Shown here: piece by piece, positions 9,059 through 20,505 of the stretch
Numbering within the stretch: position 1 is the stretch's first letter
How the letters are laid out: each line of letters begins with the position of its first letter
Assembly: GCF_902167145.1 (NCBI RefSeq)
Contig: NC_050096.1
Span: 182,315,825-182,379,824 of the forward strand
DNA: 64,000 nucleotides
Direction: 5' to 3'
Source of the DNA: Zea mays
Lineage: Eukaryota > Streptophyta > Magnoliopsida > Poales > Poaceae
Program-made: the position numbers and the translations under genes
The notes under the pieces: model-generated
What the model was told of the DNA's origin: nothing
Databases searched by the model: none
The model's input: only the letters and a program-made list of their open reading frames with translations

Positions 9059-11422
9059 ATGTTGGCGGCGGCCAGTGTGTACGCTGGACTACGTGATGAT
9101 CGGCCATCATCTAGGAGTTGTCGCTTGGGTGTACATGTATCCATCTTGCTCGCTGAGGCCTTGCTTGGGGTGCTGATAACTGTACATTTTGTTGTGGTTC
9201 AAGTCCTTACTTTTGCGCCGGTGGTTGCCATAGTTCTTTCATTGTCCAGGCTAATTGCAAACAACTATGGCAATGTTGGTGACGATGCTGCCAATTCAGC
9301 AAAGCTCAAGGCATCCCTGCAGATTTTCTACTCTCTCACCCTGGTGCAGATTAATGCCTTCTACTTCTGGAAGATGCTGGTCCTTAGGAAGAAACATTGT
9401 GCGTCTGCTGTGGCCAAGAAGTGCAGATTTGGGGAGTGGGGCTTCCGCTTGGTTTGGTCATACATTGAAGAAACCAAAACCATGCTCGAGAGAGACGGGG
9501 CAGTGCTGCGGGGCAGAAACCTGATCACCTTCGCAGTTGGCTTGCTCGGCTCCGAATCGCTGCACGACCGTCGTTCTGCACTTCGCATGCTGGACACGTT
9601 CGTCGGAGACAAGGTGTCAGTAGCACCCTGCCTGCTGCCTTGCAGGGGTCCCCTTGAGAACCTCATGGAAGCGCTCGAGGTGGGCGATGGCGAGACCAGG
9701 GAGCGTGCCGCTAGGATCGTTGCGGCTCTTGCTGGCGATCTCCGCCGCATCGATCAGCTCCCCAGAGCATTGCATCACATGGCTTCACTGCTTCAAGCCT
9801 CTGATTATCGGTTCCCCAGACCCAGAACTACAACTGCAACTGATGCAAGAACAACGACGACAAGCATGCAAGAACAACGACAACGACAAGCAGCAGAGAG
9901 CAAGCGCGGGAGGTTTGGGCTGCTATTCTGGGCGATCCTGTCTTGTCTCAACTTCTGGGAAGTCTTGGCGAAAGAGAAAAAGGAAGACACCTTCCCCTCT
10001 GGCGGCGGACCAAAGCAGCTCGTCTCTCAAGGGCTGCTTATCGTTGAGAGACTCGCTCGGCACCCAGCAAACCGTGCCCAGATATGCAACAACAGCGTCC
10101 TGCTCTCAAAGCTCACAGCGCCCCTATTCTCCCATGCTTTCCTCGACACCGCGGAGCACGGCAGAGGATGGGTTGTTGGCATGTTAGCCACGTCGCTGAG
10201 GATCATAACCAGGCTGCTTATTAGGGCTCCTGGAGAGGCCAGCAGAGGGCTGCGTGACGGGATCACAAGCAACGCACAGGCGGTCTCTAACCTGTCCAGG
10301 GTTCTGGAGGAGGAGGACGACGCCAAGTTTGGCCCGGAACTGAAAGCAGCTGCCGTTGACATCCTAGCAGAACTAGCGTTGCCTTCATCAGACAGGTCTT
10401 CCACCTCGAGGTTGGGCAAGGCTGACATCGTCAGGGGGCTGTGGTGCATCTTCCTTGTTCAAGTGGACGATGGCGTTGACGGCAGCAACACTCAGGGAGA
10501 GGAACAGCGACAGCAGGATAGCACACTGAGGAAGAAAGCTAGCGAAGCACTGGCACAGATGCTGTCTGCAGAACTGCGTCATGTTGCTGGCCGGCTTACT
10601 GACATGCTGGCTAAAAGTAAGGGCTCCACAAGTCGAGTAAGGACAGCAAGAACCCTCGAGTGCTTGTGTTCACATATTTCTACAGAACATGGACAGCCTC
10701 CAAGACTGGATGCTATTGAAATGCTGACAAAGGTACTACTAACTAGCTAGGCCCTTCCTCTCCATGTTCTAAAAGTATGGAAGCTTGTCCTCTTCATTCC
10801 GTTAATTAATAATGGATGGAAGTTTCTCCACCGTTGCTGCAGGTTCTTCAGCTGATACTACGGATCCCATGCGAATCAAACAAGCTGGAGACGGTAATCC
10901 CATCTCTTCATCCACATCATACATATATTCCGTTCGAAACCTGTACATCATACATGCATGCAAGGCTATCTTCTGTAATGGCACTGCTCGATTCTAATCT
11001 AGGCTGACGAGGAGCAGCAAGAAGAAGAGGAATTCCTGGTCGCCTTGCTATCACTTGCCGTGGTGATATGTGACGGCATGGTCGACGAACATGGCTTCAG
11101 CTGTGCTGCGCCCCCTCAAGACATGGTGCCGCTGGTGAGAAAGCTTAAGGACATAATACAGGCTAACAACACAACCACGGTCGAATGCCTGCGGACAGTG
11201 AAGCTTACCTGCAAGCTGGTCGTTTCAATGGCACAGCTCAAGCCCATGTGCATCAAAGATTTCACAGAGCACAATTTCATGGATGTACTCTTGGAGTCTT
11301 TGAAGACGTTGTCAGATCTCGATAACTGCCTCGTATTATTTGAGGTCGATAATCATTATCAGGTGACAAAGACTGATAAGCCACTGGTTTCACTTGTGAA
11401 GAAAGCTCATCAACTCTTCTAA
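9059..11422 (+). CDS. Predicted membrane protein with armadillo-like C-terminal part
   Basis: Three exons are inferred: 9059-10732, 10843-10893 and 11003-11422. Both introns have GT...AG borders (AAG|GTACT, GCAG|GTTC, ACG|GTAAT, CTAG|GCTG) and are in phase 0, giving 714 residues. Hydrophobic stretches at residues about 25-66 and 86-109 suggest membrane helices. The rest is rich in leucine and alanine helices of ARM/HEAT type, with a low-complexity T/Q/R segment near 255-285 and an acidic patch (EEQQEEEE) at the second exon junction. It resembles a grass-expanded family sometimes labelled BLE2-like; that label is from memory and uncertain. The frame is open upstream to about 9035, and CAG at 9030-9032 could be a splice acceptor, so an upstream exon may be missing. 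Molecular function is not known. Confidence 0.72.
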
Positions 11423-11781
11423 AAAGCAACGAGAACAACCCGGTAATGTGTATGTGTACGCGTGCATGTGTGCGTGCACGCGCGCATTGTCAAGTCTGCA
11501 TATCAATCCAATAGTGCGCTGCGTGAAATGATGTGAAACTCAGCCTGATAAGATAAGGCGCAAAACGCCATTGCTTACGGTATTCAACCATCCACTGTAT
11601 GTTTCCTGTATGAAGTGTGCATCCCACCCCCCCCCCCCCCCCCCCCCCCCCCCCAAACAAAGAACATTGTATCACTGAAAGATTCAAATTGAAACATTTT
11701 GTATTCTAACAAAAAAAATTAGCAGGCCTTTTGTATAGGTAGAGAAACGGATACACTCATCACTAGCATATCTACAAATAG
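11423..11781 (+). other. 3' flank of host gene with Z-DNA-like tract and C run
   Basis: The segment 11446-11487 alternates purine and pyrimidine without a break for 42 bases, a classic Z-DNA-prone tract. Positions 11627-11654 are a run of 28 cytosines. No clear polyadenylation signal is seen close to the stop codon; TATTCTAACAAAAAAAAT lies near 11700. The region is probably 3' UTR and downstream flank. Confidence 0.6.
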
Positions 11782-11865
11782 TACTCTCTCAGTTCTTTTT
11801 TATTTGTTGCCATTTAATTTAAAAATAAACTAATGGACGACAAATATTCAAGAATAGAGGTAGTG
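11782..11865. mobile_element. Stowaway-like MITE
   Basis: About 84 bp begin TACTCTCTCAGTTCTTTTTT and end with an imperfect inverted copy (AAGAATAGAGGTAG). Grass Stowaway elements have CTCCCTCCGTTC-type termini and insert at TA. The inner halves (TTTAATTTAAAAATAAACTA) can also pair. The element is decayed at its right end and lies in the 3' flank of the host gene. Confidence 0.65.
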
Positions 11866-12622
11866 TGCAATAAGTCTGTAGCTGATGGGCTACCTGCGAG
11901 CGGCGAGATGTAACACCCAAAATCCTAGTTTTTGGGATTTAGGAAAAATTCATTAGAGATTTAAACTTTAAATTATCTTTTTAATAAAGATTTTCTTACA
12001 TTTAAAATTTCATCCTCTAAAATAAATATGTTTTCAAATAAGAGATTATATAGAAGATCCTTATATAAGTTAAGTTATTGAATAATATATTCATAAATAT
12101 CTTCTAAAATATTTAAGTTAAAGTATCTTTTTCTAAATAATATAGAATAGAGATTACTTTCTTAATATACATTGTGTGTGTATAATTGGTGTATTCAAAA
12201 GCATGTTTCATAGATAGGGTAAAAAAATTTGGATTTGCATTCATGCCGGACTTTTGAATGTGCATCTAGTTCGATTTAAAATTTTAACTCCGAATTGAAG
12301 CCGATTTGAAAATAGGAATTCAAAATAGAAAATTAAACAAAAGGGGAATTAACAATGGAAGAGATAAAGGAAAGATGAAACATGCTCGTGGGCCGTGTTA
12401 ACCTGGCCGTCTCATCTCTCCCTTTTCCTTTCCTTTCTTCCCTCGCGCGGCCCGACTCCTTCACACTTTATTTCTTTTCGCCGCATGGGCCATTGGCCGG
12501 TGGGCCCAATACCCTTGACGCTCATCCGATAAACAATGTAATAGGCTCATGGATCAGCCCTTCACCCCTTACATACTGACATGTGGGGCCATGCCGTCAG
12601 AACCTTCCCCTTCGCCTGTAAC

Positions 12623-15072
12623 TGTAACACCTAATTTGTAAGAGATCATATTAAAAGGAGAAAAGTGTTTTCCTTTATTTATATAAGTGTATCACATCCA
12701 TTTGTCATCACATGTGAACACCACCTTTAAAAACAATTAATAAAAATATATATATCACTAAACCATGGCATCATGCTGGATTATGTTTTGTGTGCATTTT
12801 GTGACAACATAAAAATAACATAAAAAGAAATAGGTTAAAAAATCCAAAGTGGAATTTAAATTCTAAAGGAAAATTCAAGAAGTGAGAAAAGAGAGAAGAA
12901 GAGAAATTACTAGGTGAATAAAAATAAGTATAAAAATATATATATTATTCTCATACATATTGGAGTTTGAATATTTGAATCAAAGGTTAAGTCCACAAAA
13001 GGATTCAAATTCAAACTAGAGATTCAAATGAAAAGAAAATAAATAAAAAAGAAAAGAAAAGGAGAATAAAAGAAAAGAACAAAAACCTAGCTCGGCCCAA
13101 CTCTTTCCAATCCGGCCCAGCTTCGCACTCCCCCTCCGCGCAGCCCAGGAAAGAACGCTGCTTGCTGTGAGCCACTACCACTGACCCGTGGGTCCCGCGT
13201 GCAGCCTCACCGCTTCACGCTGCACGCTGCTGGCGCCACTTCCACGTGGGCCCCACCCATCAGAGTTTCCCCCTTCCTCGCGGCGTGCTGTTGCAACAGA
13301 ACTTGCACGCATTCCAGGCGTCGGGCTGACCATCTCTGGGCGCATAAAACGAGCTGTGCTGCACCCTATTCTTCTCCTTGACCTTGTACGCATACCCAGG
13401 GGAGGAGAATTTTGTGAGGGGAGGAGGTGGGTGACGAGTTCCGCCGCGACCGATCGGGTGGATCGTCGCCCTTTGCTGTTTGTCGTGCTCGGCGCCAAAT
13501 TGGTGTGTTGCGTGCGGCCGGGTGGCTTCGTCTACGTTCCGGGGCACTTGTGGGTAGGGCTGACAATGGGCTACAAATTTTGCACTATAAGATTTAAGGA
13601 TCAAATCGGGTTAGGATCGGACTCTATTTCTAGTCATTTTTGAACTATAATTTATTTAGGGCCTTAACATTTTGTGAAGAACCATTTGGATCACGATCCA
13701 TTACCACCCCTACTCGTGGGGCGCGTGTGAAGGTCGTGCGTAACCCGGGCGAACCCAATCCCTCGCTGTCGTCGCTGTTCCGCGGATCGCCGTGGACAGA
13801 GCTGAGCACTGCTGGAATCAATGTAAGGACCCGCTCCCCATGTTTGCCCCCTTCCCAATTCCATTTCGCACTTAGTATGCCTAGAAATCGTGCACCGTAG
13901 GTTAAAGGGAGAATTCCGGCCATGGCGCGCCGCCGTGCGGGGTGTTTCCGTCGCCGACGGGGACTTGGGTCGGGCGAATACACCTGCGCGGTTCGATCGG
14001 GGTTAAACGGCCGAGATTAGGCCAAATGAATGATCGGATGGCTCGGAGTATAGGAAACACCCATTAAACCTGAATCGTCGATCCTGGATCCATCGGCCTC
14101 CGATGCGTACCGCTTCAGTATAGCGTGGATTTGATCTAGGCCACTGTCATCAAATCAGACGGCCGAAATGGCTCTATACCTCTTCGCTGCGTCAACCTTA
14201 CAAAAGAGATCCTCTGTTTTTGTAAAACTAACCCGCGGTCTAGACCAGTGGCACATTGTGTCTTGGCGATCTTGCGGGTTAGCCCCTGTATTTCCTGGTA
14301 AATGAGGCCCAGTCCAGAGCATTGTAAAATCAGAGAAATTAAATTTTAAATGGATTTTTAATATACAAATAAGTGCTAGAACTTATAAAATTCATAGAAA
14401 ATTCATCTATAGTCCAAATTAATCCATTCCACTTTCTAAAATTTTGTAATATTATTCTCTATCACTTAGAGTATCTGTTTTGACATGAAAACAGTAAGAA
14501 AAATAATTTCTCACTTAATCCTATTTCAAGCACATAAAACCTTTGGAAATTCATATCTTAAAATCTATAACACCAAAAATTATGATTCCTGTTCCTAGGA
14601 TTTTATTTTAATGTGTAGATTATTACTATGTATTTTGTTTACATGTTTGGTGTGATGTTAATTTTCTCTATATATTGTGCTTGTTTGTATTGTGGCGAGT
14701 AGAAGAGCCTGTGACCGAGGATCCTGGTGACCAACAGATAGAAGTAGCTGAGCAGGAGCTCATTGAAGGCAAGTTGTGCCTTTGACCACTTTTATACCCA
14801 ATAATGTTCTTTAATGTCATTATTCATGCATAGGTTTAATTTTGATGGGACCCAATAGGTCACCCTAGATTGTTTATCTCTTTACCTTGCTATCCCTGAA
14901 TCACTTGGGTACTTTTGCTATTGCTCTACATGGTTTTGGGATAATATTTCATTATATCCATGTTCAGTTATTCTGTTATTTTATTTATGTTCATGTCAAG
15001 ATCATTAATGTTAATTGGAACATGGAGCTTAACTTGAGAAACACGTGCCACCACAAGGGTTTAATGGGACGC
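12623..15072 (+). repeat. 5' LTR of element T, first part
   Basis: This is the upstream 2.45 kb of the LTR, interrupted at GACGC (15068-15072) by the Tekay-like element. From about 12958 it aligns with the 3' LTR at 42276 onward. A GGGCGCATAAAACGAGC box near 13339, kept in the 3' LTR as GGGTGCATAAAACGAGC, is a plausible TATA element. No genes are seen here. Short frames around 13188-13983 come from the GC-rich promoter zone. Confidence 0.85.
13555..13712. mobile_element. hAT-like MITE inside the 5' LTR of element T
   Basis: A 158-bp insert has imperfect inverted ends (TAGGGCTGACAATGGGC and, inverted, TAGGGGTGGTAATGGATC). It is flanked by an 8-bp duplication CTTGTGGG/CTCGTGGG with one mismatch. 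The matching place in the 3' LTR (near 42857-42864, CACTCGTGGGG) lacks it. Eight-base duplications and TAGGGGTGGNAATGG-type ends fit hAT non-autonomous elements. Confidence 0.72.
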
Positions 15073-18000
15073 TGTCACACCCGGTTTTAGAAGGCAAACC
15101 GAATGCGAACCATGTATGTGCCAGGATCAGCAATTCACGTACACAACAGTTACATAATATGGACATCATCACACAATGCTCAAATAGTATTAAAAAGGGA
15201 AATAATAGTCAATTACATCATAAGTCTGAGACATCCACATAGTCTTTACAATAAATCAAAGTGCGGAAAAGAAACGTAGATAAACGCGGCCTTCACAGGC
15301 AGCCGACTGGGGGTTGCCGCTAACCCACGCCTAGAACTCGTCGTAGTCTTGGAACTCCTGGAAGTCTCCTTCCACATCTTCATCTTCGTCTGAGCAGTGG
15401 TTGCAATGCTGACAACCTGGGGATGGGGGGGTTTGGTGTGTAGAGCAAGGGTGAGTACACATCAACATACTCAGCAAGTATCCTGTTTGGCTGTAGTGGA
15501 CTAGCTTTATGTGGGGATAAGTCAAGCAGTTGCTTTTAGTTGGTCAGATTATTATTTACTAATAGAAAGCCAGGTTTTAGCATTAACCCAAGTTATTAGC
15601 CCGATGTACCCTTTCCAAACGGAAAGAATACCACTTACCAGCACCATAGTCATAACCAAAACCATCAGTCTCATTGCCACCGGTAAACCAAAGTGTCTCT
15701 GATCAAGTACCACTAATCACTGGAGCTCCCTTGGCCGCTCATAACCGCGAGCACGGCTGATATATCAGTTTTCAAACACTCTGCAGAGGTTGTGCACTTT
15801 ACCCACAAGCCGTGATTCCCTCTTGCCTCGGGCCGATCAAACCCTTAAACACTACCAAGGTGAATAGGCAGGGTCTCACTACGCAGCCTTTACAAAGATT
15901 CTCCGGGGCTGTAGCCGCCCGTTAGGTTTCCTAAATGTACCACACTCCTCCCCAAGGGACGAATCAACCTTGGCAGAGCGAGCCGCATACACCGAGCCCC
16001 ATTGACGGCACGACTGCGAAGCGAACTACACCCCGGATCCTCTAATTATTCAGCTAAGGGCACCCCATTCCACCCTCATGGTTGTACTGTTTTCCCGGGC
16101 GGTCATCCATAGAACAGGTCCTTACGGAGAGGCACTCGAGAAACCGCTCGAGCCCCCTTAAAGGCCACAAGTACAACATCATAATAAGAGAAGGGAAAAC
16201 AGCGTATCATGGATAATCTCATCATGTTCATTGATTAGAGTTGAGCAATAGCATAAAGCTAAACAATAATAATCCAACCCGAATAGGTAAACAAGGACAT
16301 GGATAACAAAGCTAGTCAATCCTTAGGTATAAATGTGTAATGCGGGAGGTGAATTAAAGAATGAATAGGACATAGATAGGTCAAAGGACACTTGCCTCCA
16401 CCAACCGACTGCTGCTCAGGGGCTTCTCCTGCGGGTTCCTCGAGCTCTTCAACCGGATCGTTCTCTATGCGATTGCAAGCATACATACATCCATCCATTC
16501 AAATTAGGAAACAAACAGTACACCATACAAGGGAACAAATAAAGTAAATATGCATAGAATATCACATACGATAATGAATTTACCTTGGTTAGAAAGAAAT
16601 GGGGAAAGGTCTCGCGAGAGTTAAAGCTTATGCCCGAGACGCACTACGGGTAAACGAATAACTAAACGTTACGTGCTCTAGTTCCAATTGGTTCTAACAA
16701 AAGAATTAGCTACATGCACTAATGTAAACGTGACCACTTTTAGTAGATTAACATTGAATGAGATAGACGATTAGCTATACAAATTAACTAATGTAACCGA
16801 TTTCCAAATTGAGACTCCTATCTTATTAATATAAACACGTGATTAGCGTGCATAGGACACGGGGGGGGGGGGGGGTAGACGGGGCGTCTGGGGGGGTAGA
16901 CGGGGGCACGACGGGTCGCGCTAAGGCACGCGCACTACACGAGCACGCGTGCGAGGCCGCACGCACACGCCACGAACTAGCCGTGCGCACGTCGGGGCCG
17001 CGCGCCATAGGCACGCTGGGCCGAACTCGAGGCCACGCCGGGGCCGTCACAACGCGAGCAAGGCACGGCGGGGCGAGCGGGCAAGCACGCCGGGGCAAGC
17101 GAGCACGGGCGAGCGAGGACGCGGCCGGGCGAGGACACGACTGGGCGCGGGGGCGGGCGACCGAGCCGGGGCGCGACGGGGGCGACCGAGCCGGGGCGGC
17201 CGAGCGCGGGGAAAGGGCGGGGCGGGCTCGCCGGGGGCGAGGCGGGGCGGCGCGGGGCGGGCCGGGGTGGGGAAGGGGCGGCGCGGGGCAGCCGAGCCGG
17301 GGCCGGGCGCGGCGGAGGTCGGCGCGGCGGGGCGGCTCGCCGGGGCGCCGAGCGGGGGGCGGGGCGGGGCGGCCGAACGCGGGGTCGGGGCGGGGGCGGC
17401 TCACCGAGGCGGGAGCGGGCGCGGGCTCGCCGGGGGCGAGGCGGGGGAGGTCGGCGCGGCGGGGCGGGGCGGGCTCGCCGGACATGGGGGCGGGGCTCGT
17501 CGGGGACGGCCGAGCCGGGCGGCCGGGCGGGCGAGGAAGGAGGGAGAGAGGGGGGGAAAGGAGAGGGGAGGAGGGGGGGCCTCACCACGGCGGGGGGGGG
17601 GGGGGGGGGGGGGGCGCGGGGGAGGGAGCGGCGGCGGCGGCGCTAGGGCAGGGTAGGGCGGCGGCGACGCTAGGGTTAGGGAGAGGGAGAATGACGGGCG
17701 GGGCCCGCGGGGAGGGAATTTTGGAAAAAGAAAAAAGGGGGAGGGGGGGCGGCTGGGCCGGCTGGGCCCAAAGGGGGGAGGGGCGCGGCTGGGCCGGCTG
17801 GGCGGCCCACGGCGGGAGGGGAGGGGGCGGCTGGGCCGCCGCGGGGCCCACGCGGGAAGGGGGGAAGGGGGGGGGGGCTGGGCCGGCTGGGCCCAAAGGG
17901 GGGAGGGGGCGCGGCTGGGCCAAAAGGGAGAAGGGGGGATAGAAAAAGAAAATGCTTTTCTTTTTCTAATTTCCATATTTTCTTATATGCCTAACTCTTC

Positions 18001-18220
18001 AATTCACTCAACCACAAACAAAAGAGTGCATAATCCGGCATGATGCAACAACCAAAAATAGTTCTAGGTTATGCTTACACAAGATGTCGAGCTAATTCTC
18101 ACTATAACTTTTGGAAAAGATCAAGGCTTAGCGAGAAGAAAAGGGAAAAGGAAAGAGTAACGCCTGAATTTGGTGTGAGAAAAGAAGAAAAAATTCTACC
18201 CCCAAATTCAGGGCGTTACA
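15073..18220 (-). repeat. 3' LTR of Tekay-like element
   Basis: This 3148-bp LTR starts TGTAACGCCCTGAATTTGG and ends AAACCGGGTGTGACA on the minus strand. It is nearly identical to the copy at 35058-38254, apart from scattered substitutions, homopolymer length changes and indels in the G-rich zone. There are no genes in it. The near identity suggests a fairly recent insertion. Confidence 0.92.
16860..17935. repeat. Strand-asymmetric G-rich, CpG-rich domain of the LTR
   Basis: About 1.07 kb of the LTR is extremely rich in G on the plus strand. It has G runs of 15 or more at about 16861 and about 17590, and repeated words such as GGGGCGGGGCGGGCTCG. The same domain is at 36853-37975 in the other LTR. 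Many closely spaced G runs meet the general pattern for G-quadruplexes. Long Gly/Arg/Ala/Pro frames here are artefacts of composition. Confidence 0.85.
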
Positions 18221-18242
18221 AACCTATCCCCCTTAAAAGAAT
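18221..18242 (-). other. Polypurine tract of Tekay-like element
   Basis: The minus strand reads TTCTTTTAAGGGGGATAGGTT immediately before the LTR start TGTAACGCC. A purine-rich tract in this place primes plus-strand DNA synthesis in LTR retroelements. Confidence 0.8.
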
Positions 18243-18256
18243 CTCGCCCTCGAGAT

Positions 18257-18461
18257 TTAGGGTTGGCTAGCAAAGAGCTCAGGGTATTTAGCCATCAGAT
18301 CATCTTCACGCTCCCAGGTTGCTTCTTCCTCCGAGTGGTGATTCCATCTGACTTTGCACATTCGGATGGTCTTCCTTCGGGTGACTCTGTCTGCAACCTC
18401 AAGGATTTGCACGGGCTTCTCAACATAGGTCAAGTCCTCCTGGACTTCAAGGCCTTCCACT
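18257..18461 (-). pseudogene. Chromodomain end of Tekay-like pol
   Basis: The frame ends at 18257 and encodes LEVQEDLTYVEKPVQILEVA, then a segment with C-K-V-R-W-N-H-H, E-E-A-T-W-E-R-E-D and Y-P-E-L-F. Tekay/Del chromoviruses carry such a chromodomain-like module at the pol C-terminus, thought to guide integration to heterochromatin. The reading frame is continuous with the integrase fragment ending at 29041 once the nested array and one CCACT copy are discounted, so it was intact here until the array inserted. Confidence 0.85.
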
Positions 18462-19719
18462 TGAGAGCACCTAGAGGGGGGGGGGGTGAATAGGTGATCC
18501 TGTAAAACTTAAACTTATAGCCACAAAACTTTGATTAAGCGTTAGCACAGTTAATGCCAAGTGGCTAGAGAGGAGTCAAAACACAATAACCACAAGAATT
18601 CAATCACAGAGATGACACGGTGGTTATCCCGTGGTTTGGCCAAGTACACAACTTGCCTACTCCACGTTGTGGCGTCCCAACGGACGAGAGTTGCACTCAA
18701 CTCCTCTCAAGTGATCCAATGATCAACTTGAATACCACGGTGTTCTTGCTTTTCTTTTCTCAATCCCGTTTGCGAGGAATCTCCACAGCTTGGAGCCTCT
18801 CGCCCTTACAAAAGATGTTCACAGAGAATCACGGAGCAAGGGAGGGATTAGCAACTCACACACGACACAAAGATCACAGCGAATACGCACACACAAGACC
18901 CAGACTTGAGCTCAAGAGACTAGCACACTAGAACGGAGCTCAAATCACTAGAATGTCGAACAAGTGCGCAAGATTGATGTGTGAGTGATCAAGAGTGCTC
19001 AAGGAATGCTTGGTGTTGTCCTCCATGCTCTTAGGGGTCCTTTTTATAGCCCCAAGGCAGCTAAGAGCCGTTGAGAACAAATCTGGAAGGCCATCCTTGC
19101 CTTCTGTCGTCGGGCGCACCGGACAGTCCGGTGCACACCGGACACTGTCCGGTGCCCGATTTCTTTCCTTAAACAGCCCAGTCGACCGTTGCCGACCGTT
19201 GCAGATCTGGCGCACCGGACATGTCCGGTGCACACCGGACAGTCCGGTGCCCCCTCCCGACCGTTGGCCCGGCCACGTGTCCCGCGCAGATCGCGAGGCC
19301 GACCGTTGGCTCGGTCGACCGTTGGCTCACCGGACAGTCCGGTGTACACCGGACAGTCCGGTGAATTATAGCCGTACGCCGTCGGCGAATTCCCGAGAGC
19401 GGCCACTTCGCGCCGAGTCAGCCTGGCGCACCGGACACTGTCCGGTGCACCACCGGACAGTCCGGTGTGCCAGACCGAGCAGAGTCTTGGCTGTACACAG
19501 CCAAGTCTTTGCACCTTTCTTCTTTTCTTTTTCTTTCTGTTTCTAACACTTAGACAAGTATATTAGTACACAAAACCAATGTACTGAGGCTTAGAAACAT
19601 ACCTTTACTTGTGATTTGCACTTTGTTCATCCATGGGCATAGATTCACATTTAAGCACTTGTGTTTGCATCCAATCACCAAAATACTTAGAAATGGCCCA
19701 AAGGCACATTTCCCTTTCA
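18462..19719 (-). repeat. LTR1 (3' LTR) of Opie-like array
   Basis: This 1258-bp LTR starts TGAAAGGGAAATGTGCC and ends GGTGCTCTCA on the minus strand. A TATA box (GGGGCTATAAAAAGG, minus) lies at about 19037-19050. Upstream of it, at about 19110-19470, is a cluster of CACCGGACAGTCCGGTG-type palindromes. There is no gene; frames rich in R-T-V-R-C-T-P-D-S-P come from the palindromes. Confidence 0.92.
19110..19470. repeat. Cluster of CACCGGAC palindromes (LTR U3)
   Basis: At least eight copies or half copies of CACCGGACAGTCCGGTG or CACCGGACACTGTCCGGTGC are present, interleaved with GACCGTTGGC words. Palindromes of this type are a reported hallmark of maize Sirevirus LTRs and may be protein-binding sites or RNA hairpins. 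Equivalent clusters lie at about 26790-27150, 28500-28790, 54268-54640 and 55988-56545. Confidence 0.85.
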
Positions 19720-20505
19720 ATCTCCCCCTTTTTGGTGATTTATGCCAACACAACATAAAGTAACTCGAACAAGTGCAAAATCACTTCAAATAAAACAAAA
19801 ATCTATTTTGATTCATTTTTGGCATATATGGATCATCCTTTGCCACCACTTGGTTTGTTTTTGCAAATCAAACTCAAATCTCTATCTCTAAGTCAAACAC
19901 ACATGATGAAGCATAAAGAGAGTCATTCCAAAAGAGATTGATCAAAGATTTCAAAAACTCCCCCTAATTCCCATAATCAATACTTCTCCCCACAAGAAGC
20001 CAACTTTTGACAAAAGAGACAATGCAAGAGTTTTGAACAACCAAAAGCTCTATTCTACTATTTTCAAAATCTCTCAAGTGGTAGCTGATCCATTTATTGC
20101 TTTGGCCTTTATTTTCTCCCCCTTTGGCATCAAGCACCAAAACGGGATCAATCTTGGCCCTCGAACCCCATTGCCTCACCAAAATCTTCAATTAAGAGCA
20201 AATGGCAATAAGAGTTCATGAGATGGACTTGGAATAAGTTACCCTCTCATCGGAGTGCAGTGGAAGTCTTTCACGGTCCAAGTCCACCTTTTCCCTTTCA
20301 ATTCTCCTTCGAGACTAAATCAAGCAAACTCAAGCATATGGTTAGTCTCAAAGGGTCAAGTTGTAACACAACTCCCCCTAAACATGTGCATCACTTTGCA
20401 ACGGACTTGTGAGGTCCAGGGAGTGTCTGTACAACTTGAGCACCATAATAAGCAACAAAATGCAGAATGAACATGATCAAGGCATAAACACATGTATGCT
20501 ACAAT
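19720..20505 (-). other. Sirevirus 3' non-coding region with multiple polypurine signatures
   Basis: On the minus strand the tract GGGGGAG or a close variant recurs, for example near 19727, 19958, 19987, 20118 and 20370. The proper polypurine tract AAAAAGGGGGAGAT abuts LTR1. Repeated polypurine-like motifs downstream of pol are characteristic of Sireviruses. No envelope-like reading frame is present. Confidence 0.8.

Noticed and set aside
11627..11654. 28-C run as a functional element
   Set aside because: Such homopolymers are often length-variable or affected by sequencing; recorded as sequence only.
16839..17942. Several long frames of Gly/Arg/Ala/Pro on both strands in the LTRs (also 36835-38029)
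   Set aside because: They arise from extreme G/C composition without stop codons. They overlap in all frames, have no domains, and lie in LTR U3.
19110..19470. Regularly repeated palindromes resembling a CRISPR array
   Set aside because: Spacing is irregular, the repeats sit in LTRs of a eukaryotic genome, and there are no cas genes.
18995..19546. Frames with repeated RTVRCTPDSPV-like words (also near 26674, 28485, 54148, 55828)
   Set aside because: They are translations of the CACCGGACAGTCCGGTG palindromes in Sirevirus LTRs, not proteins.
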